Virus record (IMG/VR): IMGVR_UViG_3300027708_000063
Span: 1-64,000 of that record
Origin: a virus
DNA length: 64,000 nt
Reading direction: 5' to 3' (one strand)
The notes beneath the pieces were generated by a model that made no database searches, was not told where the DNA came from, and saw nothing but the letters and a program-made list of their open reading frames with translations. The translations under genes were made by a program, and so were the position numbers. Numbering within the stretch: position 1 is the first letter of the stretch; each line of letters begins with the position of its first letter. This document shows, in pieces, positions 25,958-36,248 of the stretch.

Positions 25958-27948
25958 TGGCAACAACTATAACTAGATTATTATCTACTGGAATACTTCA
26001 AACAAATGTTGTGTTGGATGAAGTGACACAGTTTACGATTAAAAATTTGTTAATATACACTGATCAATTTAACAATGTGGTGTGGGGTAAACAGCGATCA
26101 AGCATAGGTGCAATTGATACAATTGCTGCACCAAATGGTACATTTACTGCTGAAAAACTCATCGAAGATACTTCAACAACATCAACCCATTATATAAACA
26201 GTACCTACGCATCGTCAGTTGGTTTGCCAACTGGATCGATATATGTCAAAGCGGGCGAGAGGACATTCTGTGAATTACGAATAATTCTTAATGGTGGCGG
26301 AGGTTTTGCCTCAAATTCATTAGTTGTAAATTTATCAACTGGAGCAATTACAACGGGCGTGGGAACAGTTACTGATGCAGGTAACGGATGGTATCGAATA
26401 TCAGCAACTGCAACAACTAGCGGCACCAACTACGCTATTAGATTGGGAATATTTCAATCAAGCAGCGTATTTTTATACACTGGGGACGGAGCAAGTGGAT
26501 TATACATATGGGGTGCTCAACTTGAAGATACTTCTTCAGTAACTCTATATCAGGGCATCGGCACAACTGGTACAATAGTTACTCCTAATTATTCAGTTAG
26601 GGCGACTACTTCTAGTGTCTACGCTGTGCAGTTTGACGAAGTCACGCAGCAACCTATTAAAAATTTATTAACATACACTGAAGAATTTAATAATTCCATA
26701 TGGTCAAAGGCGGGTCCGCCCTCAATAATAGCAAACTCTATAGCTGCGCCTACCGGAACACTAACAGCAGACAAATTTAATTTATCAACAGTTACAAATT
26801 CATTTTATATAAGCCAGGATACTTCTGTAACATCTGGAACTACCTACACGCAGTCAATTTACGCCAAAGCTGGCGAACAAACAATATTGCAAATTACACC
26901 GTCAAGCGGTTTTACTTATGGAACAAACTATGTTAACTTTGATCTAAGTAGCGGGACAATCCAAACGCAAGTTGGTAATGATGCAGTATCAATAACATCT
27001 GCAGGCAATGGATGGTATCGTTGTAGATATACACAATCTGCTACAACTTCATACTCTGGCGGTCGTATGTTATTTGTGTTAACTAATGGTAATGCTGGTA
27101 GACTACCCACATTTACTGGAACCACAGGATCGGGGATTTACCTCTGGGGCGCACAACTTGAACCAACCACACAAGCAACTCCGTATCAAGGAATAAGTTC
27201 TACTGGTACAATAATAACTCCAGACTTCGCTGATCGTAAAACCAGTACTGGAACATATCTAGTCAGTGGATATTTTGATGAATTTACTGGCGCGCCGGTT
27301 GTAGATTCGAGTTTAGTATTATGGTTAGATCCTGTACAATCTGCAAGCTATTCTGGAACTGGCACAGTATGGTCTGACCTAAGCACAACTCGTAATAGTT
27401 CTACGCTAACCAATGCAACTTTTAATACTTTAGTTGCAGGTGGCAGTTTTAATTTCAGCGGAACTGCATATGCCACACTGGCATCTAAAATGTCAGACAC
27501 TGGGTCAAGAACAGTGGTGATTGTATTTAGAACAACCACCACTGCTACTAGGACGGGTCTTATTTCAACTAGAGATACTCTTGGCGGCTGGTTTATAGCG
27601 CTGAATCGATCAGGTGCAGGTGGAATTGACTATTGCCATAATAACGTTGCTCTTGGAGCAACAACATCAACGGGTGTAATTTCGTCTAACACGTGGTATA
27701 TTGCCACATCTAGATATGATACAGCAACAGGATTTGCTGATATATATTTAAATACTACTTTGGTATCTGGACCAACTTTGATGAGTTCAGTCATAGCTTC
27801 CACAGGCACTAGTTATGTGGCAAGGGAGATCAATAGTCCAACAACACACCAGGGAGGTATTGGTGCTGTCATGGTGTATAATCGAGCACTGGCGTCTGAT
27901 GAAATTGCCGCTAATTTTAGTGCCCTGCGTCAAAGATACGGTTTATAA
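25957..27948 (+). CDS. Tail protein with two carbohydrate-binding-like domains and a LamG domain
   Basis: 663 residues, ATG overlapping the previous stop. Two homologous ~190-residue modules are visible (IKNLLIYTDQFNNVVWGKQ ... APNGTFTAEKLIE ... GWYRISATAT ... GLYIWGAQLEDT and IKNLLTYTEEFNNSIWSKA ... GIYLWGAQLEPT), the pattern of phage proteins with carbohydrate-binding jelly rolls. A C-terminal LamG-like domain follows (LVLWLDPVQSASYSGTGTVWSDLS ... YNRALASDEIAANFSALRQRYGL). Probably a sugar-binding tip or side protein on the fibres. No catalytic motif seen. Confidence 0.75.
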   Translation: MATTITRLLSTGILQTNVVLDEVTQFTIKNLLIYTDQFNNVVWGKQRSSIGAIDTIAAPNGTFTAEKLIEDTSTTSTHYINSTYASSVGLPTGSIYVKAGERTFCELRIILNGGGGFASNSLVVNLSTGAITTGVGTVTDAGNGWYRISATATTSGTNYAIRLGIFQSSSVFLYTGDGASGLYIWGAQLEDTSSVTLYQGIGTTGTIVTPNYSVRATTSSVYAVQFDEVTQQPIKNLLTYTEEFNNSIWSKAGPPSIIANSIAAPTGTLTADKFNLSTVTNSFYISQDTSVTSGTTYTQSIYAKAGEQTILQITPSSGFTYGTNYVNFDLSSGTIQTQVGNDAVSITSAGNGWYRCRYTQSATTSYSGGRMLFVLTNGNAGRLPTFTGTTGSGIYLWGAQLEPTTQATPYQGISSTGTIITPDFADRKTSTGTYLVSGYFDEFTGAPVVDSSLVLWLDPVQSASYSGTGTVWSDLSTTRNSSTLTNATFNTLVAGGSFNFSGTAYATLASKMSDTGSRTVVIVFRTTTTATRTGLISTRDTLGGWFIALNRSGAGGIDYCHNNVALGATTSTGVISSNTWYIATSRYDTATGFADIYLNTTLVSGPTLMSSVIASTGTSYVAREINSPTTHQGGIGAVMVYNRALASDEIAANFSALRQRYGL

Positions 27949-27981
27949 TCCAACTTAAAAATAAAAAATAAATAAAAAATC

Positions 27982-30900
27982 ATGGCAAAACTTTTATCTG
28001 GCACAAGAATATATGGCACCGCAACTATTGACACACAGTTAATTGTTAGCGGTACTGCTGCGTCCACATCAACTACTACTGGTGCGTTAACCGTTTCTGG
28101 GGGTGTGGGCATTGCCGGCGGCGTGTATGTTGGCGGCACTATTACTGCAACATTATTTGTTGGGTCTTTAACTGGAATTGCCACCACAAGTGGATATGCC
28201 CTAAGTTTCAACACTGGTACATTGGTGGCCAATGCAGTAAGTGCAACTACTAGTTCATTTGCCACCACTGCTTCATATGCACTGGCATTCAACACTGGTA
28301 CATTGGTGGCCAATGCAGTAAGTGCAACTACTAGTTCATTTGCCACCACTGCTTCATATGCCCTAAGTTTCAACACTGGTACATTGGTGACACAGGCAGT
28401 AAGTGCAACTACTAGTTCATTTGCCACCACTGCTTCATATGCACTGGCATTCAACACTGGTACATTGGTGGCCAATGCAGTAAGTGCCACATCGTTAGTA
28501 TCTGGCACTTGGACATTTATTGTCAGTTCAACTGGGTCCGTAACATTAAATGGCACACCATTTGTCAGTGGCAGCACTGGGGCTAGTGGTACAGGAACTA
28601 CCACAACGTTTGTAATATCAAACGTCACAGCAAGTACTGGAACAAATTCAGGTGCATTACAAGTAGCGGGCGGCGTTGGCATTGGTGGAAACTTAAACGT
28701 AGGTGACACAACTACCGTATTAAGTACATTGGCCAGTACCAGTAGTGTTCAAAGTAACGCATTATATGTTGCTGGGGGATTAGGAGTTGGCTCGTCTCTA
28801 TATGTTACTGGTCCTGCTGTGTTCAATAACAATGTTACATTTGCTGGCACTACTACGTATGTATACAGTACTAATACAGTTTACACTGACAACTTGATTG
28901 AATTGCATAGTCCTGGACAATCTACGTCTACCTGGGCAGTAAACGACGGCAAAGATATTGGATTCAAATTCCATTATTATAATGGAGGTGATCAAAACGC
29001 AGCACTGGTCTTGGCCAATGACACCAAATACTTAGAATGGTATAACACTGGTGTTGAATCCACCGGGACTGCTTCAACATTTATCAGTGAAACTTACGGC
29101 ACATTCAAATTGGGCAGTATCATTCTGGCTAACACCACGGTATCTAATTCAACCACAACGGGTGCATTAGTTGTTACAGGTGGTGTGGGCATTGGTGGCG
29201 ACTTATATGTTGGTGGGGCTGTAACTGCAACCTCCATAACTGTTAGTGCATTATCCGCTTTTAATGCTCCTGCTACTGGTAGAATATCGTTTGGTACAGT
29301 TAGCCCAACGACCATCTACGCAGATCCTCTTCAAATACTATTACAACCAGGTAACGCTGGAAATGCCTTAACGATTAATCCTGCAGGAAGAGTTTCTACA
29401 TCAACTTTGACAGGAGCATTAGTAGTAAATGGCGGAGTCGGTATCAGTGGTGATTTAAATGTCGGCGGCACCGTTACTGCTACTAATATCTATGTAAATG
29501 AGTATGCTGTTAGTACTACCACATTCAACACCAGCACATTGGTAGCACAGGCAGTATCAGCTACAACATCAAACTATGCCACTACCAGTGGATATGCTCT
29601 AAGTTTCAATACATCAACATTGGTAGCACAGGCAGTATCAGCTACCACTAGTTCATTTGCCACTACCAGTGGATATGCTCTAAGTTTCAATACATCAACA
29701 TTGGTAGCACAGGCAGTATCAGCTACCACTAGTTCATTTGCCACTACCAGTGGATATGCTCTAAGTTTCAATACATCAACATTGGTAGCACAGGCAGTCA
29801 GTGCAACCTCTTTAGTAGTTGGCACTTATACTTTTGCATTGAGTTCAACTGGATCAGTGACATTAAATGGCGCTCCGTTTGTCAGTGGTAGCGGTTCTAC
29901 AGCAGCCAGCGGCACTGGAACTACCACAACTTTTGTCATATCTAATGCCACAGCAAGTACTGGAACAAATTCAGGTGCCCTACAAGTGGTTGGTGGTGTA
30001 GGCATTGGCGGTAACTTGAACGTGGGCGGCACCGTAACAGGTGGTGGTGTAAGAACCACAACTACCAGTACAAATCCCTCAAATCCCACAGTGGGGGATA
30101 TATGGTACAACACCGCCAACGATGTCATATATAGCTATACTTACGATGGTACCAATTCATATTGGATTGATGTTAATGGACCCTATAATAACGACAATGT
30201 ATTTTTTGGATTGATTGCAGGTGCAGATATTAATGTTGACTATTTAACTATTTCAAATAGTAGTACATTGCAATCAGTTACTGGGCGGGGAGCGTCAACC
30301 ACAGCGGCCGTGAAGTTTAACAACGCAACTCAAACGATTGGAACAGATTCGGGTGCAGTAATTGTAGCAGGTGGTGTGGGTGTTAATGGTGGTATATATG
30401 TTGGCGGAAATTTATATGCCGCTGGTACAATTACAGCAACCAACGCAGTTAGCATTACAAATACTAAAGCATCAACCAGTACCACTACAGGTGCGCTAAC
30501 TGTCACAGGAGGCGTGGGCATCGGCGGTGCCTTATATGTGTCCAATACCAGTTATATAGCGGGAGCACAGATATTAACTACAGTTACAGGTGTTGCTGCT
30601 CTTGTTGCTGGTACTGATACTGCGATATCTTCTTCTACTGGAGTTGTAACTTTTTGGAGTAATGGAACACTTCAGACTGTGACTGGCCGTGGCGCAACAA
30701 CTAATAATGCTATCTTAATTAACAATGCTACTGCAAGCACAGGGGTTGGCACAGGTGCATTACAAGTTACTGGAGGTGTCGGTGTTGCCGGCAACTTAGC
30801 TGTCGGCGGAACAACAATTTTACAGCAGGCTCAAGAGGTCATGGTGCCAGTATCCAGTCCAGGTACAAATGCAACATTAAATTTTACCAACGGTGCTATA

Positions 30901-31185
30901 TTTTACGTTACAGGTATGACCAGCAATTTTACAGCAACATTCATTAATGTACCTACTAGTGCCAACTATGTGTACGCTACCAGTTTGATATTAGTGCAAA
31001 ATACAACCACTGCCTACAGTATAGCCAGTGTGGTCAGTATCAATGGTACAACTAGTACTGTACGTTGGGCCGGTGGATCTACTGCTACAGTTACTACCAG
31101 CCGAACAGATATAATCAGTATTACTCTTATAGCCACTGGCACTAATGCCTATACTGTGCTGGCCAGCGGCGGAGAATACTACTAA
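27982..31185 (+). CDS. Repeat-built tail fibre protein (GGVGIGG cassettes)
   Basis: 1067 residues; the leader is AT-rich without a clear ribosome site. At least nine copies of the STxTGAL-V-GGVGIGG-LYVGG cassette alternate with FNTGTLVANAVSATTSSFATTASYA shaft repeats and two copies of a SLVSGTWTFIVSSTGSVTLNGTPFVSG module. It lacks the Mtd-like N-terminus of the protein at 21035, so it may be a distal fibre half or attach through another protein. The C-terminus (TLNFTNGAIFYVTGMTSNFTATFINVPT...) resembles a small beta domain found in other phage structural proteins. Virion role inferred from repeats and context. Confidence 0.8.
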   Translation: MAKLLSGTRIYGTATIDTQLIVSGTAASTSTTTGALTVSGGVGIAGGVYVGGTITATLFVGSLTGIATTSGYALSFNTGTLVANAVSATTSSFATTASYALAFNTGTLVANAVSATTSSFATTASYALSFNTGTLVTQAVSATTSSFATTASYALAFNTGTLVANAVSATSLVSGTWTFIVSSTGSVTLNGTPFVSGSTGASGTGTTTTFVISNVTASTGTNSGALQVAGGVGIGGNLNVGDTTTVLSTLASTSSVQSNALYVAGGLGVGSSLYVTGPAVFNNNVTFAGTTTYVYSTNTVYTDNLIELHSPGQSTSTWAVNDGKDIGFKFHYYNGGDQNAALVLANDTKYLEWYNTGVESTGTASTFISETYGTFKLGSIILANTTVSNSTTTGALVVTGGVGIGGDLYVGGAVTATSITVSALSAFNAPATGRISFGTVSPTTIYADPLQILLQPGNAGNALTINPAGRVSTSTLTGALVVNGGVGISGDLNVGGTVTATNIYVNEYAVSTTTFNTSTLVAQAVSATTSNYATTSGYALSFNTSTLVAQAVSATTSSFATTSGYALSFNTSTLVAQAVSATTSSFATTSGYALSFNTSTLVAQAVSATSLVVGTYTFALSSTGSVTLNGAPFVSGSGSTAASGTGTTTTFVISNATASTGTNSGALQVVGGVGIGGNLNVGGTVTGGGVRTTTTSTNPSNPTVGDIWYNTANDVIYSYTYDGTNSYWIDVNGPYNNDNVFFGLIAGADINVDYLTISNSSTLQSVTGRGASTTAAVKFNNATQTIGTDSGAVIVAGGVGVNGGIYVGGNLYAAGTITATNAVSITNTKASTSTTTGALTVTGGVGIGGALYVSNTSYIAGAQILTTVTGVAALVAGTDTAISSSTGVVTFWSNGTLQTVTGRGATTNNAILINNATASTGVGTGALQVTGGVGVAGNLAVGGTTILQQAQEVMVPVSSPGTNATLNFTNGAIFYVTGMTSNFTATFINVPTSANYVYATSLILVQNTTTAYSIASVVSINGTTSTVRWAGGSTATVTTSRTDIISITLIATGTNAYTVLASGGEYY
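28196..28490 (+). repeat. In-frame fibre shaft repeats
   Basis: Four units of ~72 bases (ttcaacactggtacattggt...agttcatttgccaccactgc) encoding FNTGTLVANAVSATTSSFATTASYAL. They are related at DNA level to the repeats near 22803 and 29522. Confidence 0.8.
29522..29805 (+). repeat. In-frame fibre shaft repeats
   Basis: Four units (aatacatcaacattggtagc...ccactaccagtggatatgct) encoding FNTSTLVAQAVSATTSSFATTSGYALS, in the same gene as the 28196 array but closer to the 22803 array in sequence. Confidence 0.8.
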
Positions 31186-31195
31186 GTTTTAGATC

Positions 31196-31906
31196 ATGCC
31201 TAGATTCAGCAGTTTACCTGATCAGCTACTTACAGGGAGAAATTTTCGCCCCACAGTTGCGGCACCAGCCGGATACTCCATACTAAGTGGAACAAAAGCG
31301 CCACCGTTGGGATCGGGAGCTCAATCAGTATTTCCAGCAAGTGGGTGGACCTCTTTGTATAACGGCACCGTCGATGATGCTTATGCTACCGTACCCCTAC
31401 CGTTCACTTTTCGATTCAATACTGGTAGTTATACTCAGTTTTTTGGAGGTTCAAATGCCTATATTACATTTGGTACTGGGTCAACTGCTTACAGCGGTCT
31501 AGGAACAAGTAATCCCCCATATGATAAAATCATGATCGCTGCGGCTGACAATTCTTATCAAAGAGTGAGCTACATCACGGACACTAGTAATCGATGGGTT
31601 AGATATAGACAGGAGGGCACTGCTACTACAAGCGGAAGTGCAGGTTCACCAAATATGGTTTATGAAGTTACTTTTTTCAATCCCACATTTAGCGGGGGAA
31701 ATTCACTAATTGAATTATTAGTAGGCCAACAAGCCAGATCCGGCGGTTTAAGCGGAATTTACAGCGCAAGTGCATTATTAACTGGAGGTACTATCGCTTC
31801 TAATACTGGTGTTGCTGCAAATCAAAGTTATGTGTTATTGGGGAACTCTACCGGCTTAACTTGGACTGTTTACACAGGATATTATGTGGGCGGTACTAAT
31901 TATTAA
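31196..31906 (+). CDS. Tail-region beta protein, possibly nidogen-like
   Basis: 236 residues. The central part (VPLPFTFRFNTGSYTQFFGGSNAYITFGTGS ... RWVRYRQEG ... MVYEVTFFNP...NSLIELLVGQ) resembles nidogen-like or related extracellular beta domains, where a P-F-F-F--GS-NG-ITFG core is typical. The match is loose. It follows a fibre gene by ten bases and ends before a promoter, so it closes the transcription unit. Probably a virion surface protein. Confidence 0.55.
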   Translation: MPRFSSLPDQLLTGRNFRPTVAAPAGYSILSGTKAPPLGSGAQSVFPASGWTSLYNGTVDDAYATVPLPFTFRFNTGSYTQFFGGSNAYITFGTGSTAYSGLGTSNPPYDKIMIAAADNSYQRVSYITDTSNRWVRYRQEGTATTSGSAGSPNMVYEVTFFNPTFSGGNSLIELLVGQQARSGGLSGIYSASALLTGGTIASNTGVAANQSYVLLGNSTGLTWTVYTGYYVGGTNY

Positions 31907-31937
31907 CCAACCATTGTATGTAATTCTACCTATTATC

Positions 31938-31968
31938 TAGGTCTACTACTGCATAAATACTAGACCTA
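31938..31968 (+). promoter_or_regulatory. Late promoter CATAAATA inside a perfect inverted repeat
   Basis: TAGGTCTA (31938-31945) and TAGACCTA (31961-31968) are perfect 8-base arms. The 15-base centre contains CATAAATA (31952-31959), 27 bases before the ATG at 31986. This suggests a late promoter combined with an RNA hairpin or a protein-binding palindrome. Confidence 0.5.
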
Positions 31969-31985
31969 CAACAAGCAAATAACCC

Positions 31986-32777
31986 ATGTCATTCCCTAGT
32001 TCTCCCATAGATCGCCAGCAGGCAACGGTCAACAATATCAAATACTTCTATAGCACCTCTGCGCAGGCGTGGACTAGAGTTGCTATGCAGAGTATGAGTA
32101 TTGCCGGTACTACCAGCACCTTTATAGTATCAAATTCTTCTCAATCTACCTCATCAAATTCGGGAGCACTACAGGTAACTGGTGGTGCAGGCATCGGTGG
32201 ATCTTTATATGTGGCCAATACCAGTTACATTGCTGGCGCAGAAGTTATTACCACAGCTAGTATTAGTAATTATGCAGCGGCCAATGTTGTTTCAACAGGC
32301 ACCACTGGCACATTTTTAATATCGAATGTTGCCGCTAGTAATAGTACCAATACAGGAGCATTACAAATCGTAGGAGGCGTCGGCATTGGCGGCAATTTAT
32401 ATGTTGGCGGCAACGTTTATGCAGCCAATTTGACAGATCCGATTGTAGTTAATGACATCAGTACACAGTTTAATGGAGTCAACACTGTATTTGCGCTCAA
32501 GCAGGATCAGACCAGTATAAATACCATAGTTGATTCTAAAGACTTAGAAGTGGTAATTAACGGTGCAAGACTAACACCATATGTTAAAACTTTAACGTAT
32601 CCTTGGTTAACACCATATGATTCGTTCAAGGGATTTAGAGTAAGTGGCAATAATTTAATTATATACAATGCACCTGCGATAGGAGACAGTGCAGCAGTAA
32701 TAGTAAGAAGTATTTCTACATCAATACAAACAAGGAAGTATCCATATTCGGCGACCACAATCGCATTCGGAGATTAA
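31986..32777 (+). CDS. Tail structural protein with GGVGIGG cassettes
   Basis: 263 residues, first gene after a late-type promoter. It starts with PSSPIDRQQATVNNIKYFYSTSAQAWTRV (the same Y-W nucleus as other tail proteins here), has two STSSNSGALQVTGGAGIGGSLYVAN cassettes, and ends with a C-terminal domain (DPIVVNDISTQFNGVNTVFALKQDQTSIN...) of the kind found in baseplate or fibre-connector proteins of T4-like marine phages. Six bases separate it from the next gene. Probably links the fibres to the tail. Confidence 0.65.
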   Translation: MSFPSSPIDRQQATVNNIKYFYSTSAQAWTRVAMQSMSIAGTTSTFIVSNSSQSTSSNSGALQVTGGAGIGGSLYVANTSYIAGAEVITTASISNYAAANVVSTGTTGTFLISNVAASNSTNTGALQIVGGVGIGGNLYVGGNVYAANLTDPIVVNDISTQFNGVNTVFALKQDQTSINTIVDSKDLEVVINGARLTPYVKTLTYPWLTPYDSFKGFRVSGNNLIIYNAPAIGDSAAVIVRSISTSIQTRKYPYSATTIAFGD

Positions 32778-32783
32778 TTAAAA

Positions 32784-35678
32784 ATGGCAAAACACGTAAT
32801 ATTAGAAGCGTATACTTTTAACAGAGATACAAAAACAATCACCGTAACTGGTAAAAACATCAGAAAAGAACAATTATTGTTGATCACTAATGTGACTTCA
32901 AACGCAGTAATTTATAATTTTTCAGATCCTACATTAGGTGGCACAGTGTCCAATGCAGTCAGCTCGACTACTGGTCAAGAAACTACTACTATTATTTTAA
33001 CTTATAACACTGCTGGAATGAATTCAGCAGACAAGTTGGCTATTATGGTTGAGGAAACTTATCAGGAAATAATAGCAGCAGAAACTATGCGTGATCCAGT
33101 TGACAAATTACGTGTTTCAACTCCGCAGGCCCTGATTGACACTGACTTTGAATATGGCATGCAACCCACCAAATGGGAAAGTGTGGTATTGCTCAACAAC
33201 AGACCTAGTGCTTTCTATGACTTTACTCAAGGTATCAACTATAATTCATATGCCGCCAGTTTTGTGGGACGCGGTAACGTGGAATCCAGTGGAAACTATT
33301 CTGTAACCAACGTCACTGCTAGTTCAAAAGTGGTTACTGTGAGTGTGCCCAATACCACAGGTATCACTGTTGGGACTCCAATCTATGTTCAGGGCACATT
33401 GGATGATGCCAATGCTGGCGGTTGGTGGATTGTTGAAACAGTCTCTGGTAATAATAACTTTACCTATACCTGTACAAATACTCCTGCAACAAGTTTATAC
33501 GATGCAAATAAAACATACATTTTTATGGCCTATTTCTTCACAGGTTCTGCTATTCCTGTGTCAGCATCAGCTGGACTAGCAATCAGTTTGAGCGGTACAG
33601 TTGGCACAGTAACCACCACAAATGATCACGGTTTTCGAGTAGGAGATGCTTTTTATATTGTTGGTACAACTGGTGCAACCGGCACGTTAAATTCCAGTTG
33701 GATAGTGGCTACAACACCTACTAATACTACATTTACATTTGCATGTACAGCGACTGGTACCATCACTGCCTCAGCAGGTGCAACAGCTACTTTGTATCCA
33801 AGAGCGCTGGGATATATACAACACAGGGCATATGACGGTGGAGTACAGTTTACCAACTTAGTTCCTTATCATGGATATCAAGTTATTCGTCAAACACGTA
33901 GGCAATTCCGTTATCAATCTGGTAAAGGTATTCAATTTTCAACAGGCAGTATTCTTAAACCAACGTTACAAGTTGAAACAATTACCGGTAGCGGTACCGT
34001 TGCCACAGTAACTAGCAAACAGCCGCATGGATTGCTCCCAGGTGCATTTGCGATTGTGAGCGGATGTAATGAATCCAATTTCAACGGAATCGTTCAGGTT
34101 CAAACTGCTCCTAATTCGTTGCAATTTACATATAACATTGTGTCATACACAGGCACTGCTACGGGTAACCCGGTAGTGGGTCCGAACAGTTGGTATGGCG
34201 CTTCCAACCGTGTGGGTATGTTTGATAATCAAAACGGATTCTATTTTGAATTTGACGGTCAAACAATTTATGCTGTAAAAAGATCCAGTACATTTCAAAT
34301 TAGTGGCAATATTGCTGTTAACAGCGGAACACAGACTATTGTTGGAACTAATACCAAATTTAGTCAACAATTGGTTCCGGGAGATTATGTTGTAATTCGC
34401 GGAAAAAGTTATCTAGTTCAACAAGTCAACAGTGACGCAGCTATGACCATTTACCCTGAATACAGAGGCAGTTCAAACAGTACCAACACTGTGGTAAGTA
34501 AAACTATTAACCTCCGTTACCCGCAAAGTTCTTGGAACATTGACAAGATGGACGGCACCGGCGCCAGTTTAATGAATTTGGATCTGACCAAGATGCAGAT
34601 GTTTTATGCGGACTATACTTGGTACGGTGCTGGTGCAATTAGATTTGGATTTAAAAATAATCGCGGCGAAGTTGTATACTGCCATAGAATTCCCAACAAT
34701 AACATAAATACTGAAGCGTATATGCGTTCTGGTAACTTGGTTGCTCGATATGAAGTCAATCACTTTTCATACTACACATATCTAACCGCAAACTTATCAA
34801 ACTTGGCCACAACCGGTGCTAGTATTTCAGTAGGTGATACTACAGGGTGGCCCAGTACAGGGACAGTGGTATTGACCAGTTCTAGTGCAACTAATGCATC
34901 AATTGAATATATTTCATACAGCGCAAAAACAGCAAATTCATTAACTATCGCTAATCGTGCCCTAACTGGCGGAACTAGCACAAGTGTAACATTTAATTTG
35001 GCTGGTGTAACAACGGGTAGCCCCGGTGGAACCGCTATGGTCAAAGCAGAACTGTACAGTCCACAGGCCGCTAGTGTTATCAGTCATTGGGGTAGTTCTG
35101 TTATTATGGACGGACGTTACGATGATGATAAATCTTTGGTGTTCAACGCGGGCTCATTGACTGCGATGGCCAACTTAGCTCAGAACACTCGTCAGCCTAT
35201 CTTAAGTATTCGAATCGCTCCTAGTGTGGATAACGGTATTACTGGTCTCATAGGCGTTCGAGAAATTATTAACCGTATGCAATTGACCCTGCGTCAAATG
35301 GACGTTTATACCAGCGGTACTGCATTCAAGATGGAAATTTTCTTGAATGGTAGATTAAGTGGTGGTACATTTGCTCCACTTGGTGGATCAAGTTTAGCAC
35401 AGGTAGCTTATCATTCAGTTGGACAAACTATTTCAGGCGGCGAGGCTATATTTGGATTCTTTACCAGCAATAGCGGCAGTGTTACGCAAGATTTGTCAAT
35501 TGTTCGAGATATTGGCGCAAGTATTTTGAGCGGCGGAAACACTTTTACGGTGCCTAATACTCCGGCAAACTTATATCCAGATGGTCCTGATGTTATTACA
35601 ATTTGCTGTACTAATATTACTAATCAAACGTCAAACTCAATCAACAGTCGTTTGAGCTGGACAGAAGCACAGGCTTAA
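32784..35678 (+). CDS. Large conserved virion structural protein
   Basis: 964 residues. The N-terminal part (AAETMRDPVDKLRVSTPQALIDTDFEYGMQPTKWESVVLLNNRPSAFYD) looks like a segment conserved in large structural proteins of T4-like marine myoviruses. After it come repeated ~60-residue modules for transitions (SSGNYSVTNVTASSKVVTVSVPNTTGITVGTPIYVQGT; SGTVGTVTTTNDHGFRVGDAFYIVGT; GSGTVATVTSKQPHGLLPGAFAIVSG) that look like stacked beta domains. It is likely a baseplate-proximal or tail-fibre-base protein. The recognition is from memory and unverified. Confidence 0.7.
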   Translation: MAKHVILEAYTFNRDTKTITVTGKNIRKEQLLLITNVTSNAVIYNFSDPTLGGTVSNAVSSTTGQETTTIILTYNTAGMNSADKLAIMVEETYQEIIAAETMRDPVDKLRVSTPQALIDTDFEYGMQPTKWESVVLLNNRPSAFYDFTQGINYNSYAASFVGRGNVESSGNYSVTNVTASSKVVTVSVPNTTGITVGTPIYVQGTLDDANAGGWWIVETVSGNNNFTYTCTNTPATSLYDANKTYIFMAYFFTGSAIPVSASAGLAISLSGTVGTVTTTNDHGFRVGDAFYIVGTTGATGTLNSSWIVATTPTNTTFTFACTATGTITASAGATATLYPRALGYIQHRAYDGGVQFTNLVPYHGYQVIRQTRRQFRYQSGKGIQFSTGSILKPTLQVETITGSGTVATVTSKQPHGLLPGAFAIVSGCNESNFNGIVQVQTAPNSLQFTYNIVSYTGTATGNPVVGPNSWYGASNRVGMFDNQNGFYFEFDGQTIYAVKRSSTFQISGNIAVNSGTQTIVGTNTKFSQQLVPGDYVVIRGKSYLVQQVNSDAAMTIYPEYRGSSNSTNTVVSKTINLRYPQSSWNIDKMDGTGASLMNLDLTKMQMFYADYTWYGAGAIRFGFKNNRGEVVYCHRIPNNNINTEAYMRSGNLVARYEVNHFSYYTYLTANLSNLATTGASISVGDTTGWPSTGTVVLTSSSATNASIEYISYSAKTANSLTIANRALTGGTSTSVTFNLAGVTTGSPGGTAMVKAELYSPQAASVISHWGSSVIMDGRYDDDKSLVFNAGSLTAMANLAQNTRQPILSIRIAPSVDNGITGLIGVREIINRMQLTLRQMDVYTSGTAFKMEIFLNGRLSGGTFAPLGGSSLAQVAYHSVGQTISGGEAIFGFFTSNSGSVTQDLSIVRDIGASILSGGNTFTVPNTPANLYPDGPDVITICCTNITNQTSNSINSRLSWTEAQA

Positions 35679-35693
35679 TTATAGGAAATTATA

Positions 35694-36239
35694 ATGTCAT
35701 CAAGAGTAGCTATTCAGCAAACAGTTTCAACTTATGCACCCACGGGTGCAGCACTGGGTGATGAATGGCTCAACCCTAGTACTGGTGTTTTATCAAAACG
35801 AACACTAGTAAACGGAGTTGTGAATTGGATAACTTTAATTACTAGCACTTACACAGCACCTACTGGAGCAATTGTCGGTACTAGCGATACTCAAACCCTA
35901 ACTAACAAGCGTATTAATACCAGAATTATTGGACCAATTAGCTCTACAAATTACACAGTAAACAGCGATACAGCAGATACCATTATTGTTACGCCACCGG
36001 CAGGAGGTATTGTGATTGGTGCTGACACTGGAACTCCTACCGATGGGCAAAAGTTGCTGTTTCGTATGTATTCGGTTAATTCAGTTAATTTAACTTTTAT
36101 TTCTGGAATACAGGGCTTTAGGCCTCTGGGAGTTATAGTTCCAGGTACGACAGTTGCAGGAAAAGTGATGTACATTGGATGCATGTATAATTTAGCTGAT
36201 GCAATCTGGGATATTGTTGCTTATAGTGTACAAGCATAA
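35694..36239 (+). CDS. Small tail protein with SDTQTLTNKR motif
   Basis: 181 residues, ribosome site AGGAAATTATA. It contains GALGDEWLNPSTGVLSKRTLVNGVVNW and TSDTQTLTNKRI, both recurrent building blocks of phage tail proteins, and a C-terminal beta domain (GQKLLFRMYSVNSVNLTFISGIQGFRPLG). It lies ten bases before the next gene and is probably co-transcribed from the 31952 promoter. Likely virion component; function not assigned. Confidence 0.6.
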   Translation: MSSRVAIQQTVSTYAPTGAALGDEWLNPSTGVLSKRTLVNGVVNWITLITSTYTAPTGAIVGTSDTQTLTNKRINTRIIGPISSTNYTVNSDTADTIIVTPPAGGIVIGADTGTPTDGQKLLFRMYSVNSVNLTFISGIQGFRPLGVIVPGTTVAGKVMYIGCMYNLADAIWDIVAYSVQA

Positions 36240-36248
36240 AGGAAAACA

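Noticed and set aside
27930-28709. 259-codon open frame on the minus strand
   Set aside because: It mirrors the Thr/Ala-rich repeats of the fibre gene on the plus strand; its translation is a low-complexity shadow and it has no ribosome site or plausible promoter.
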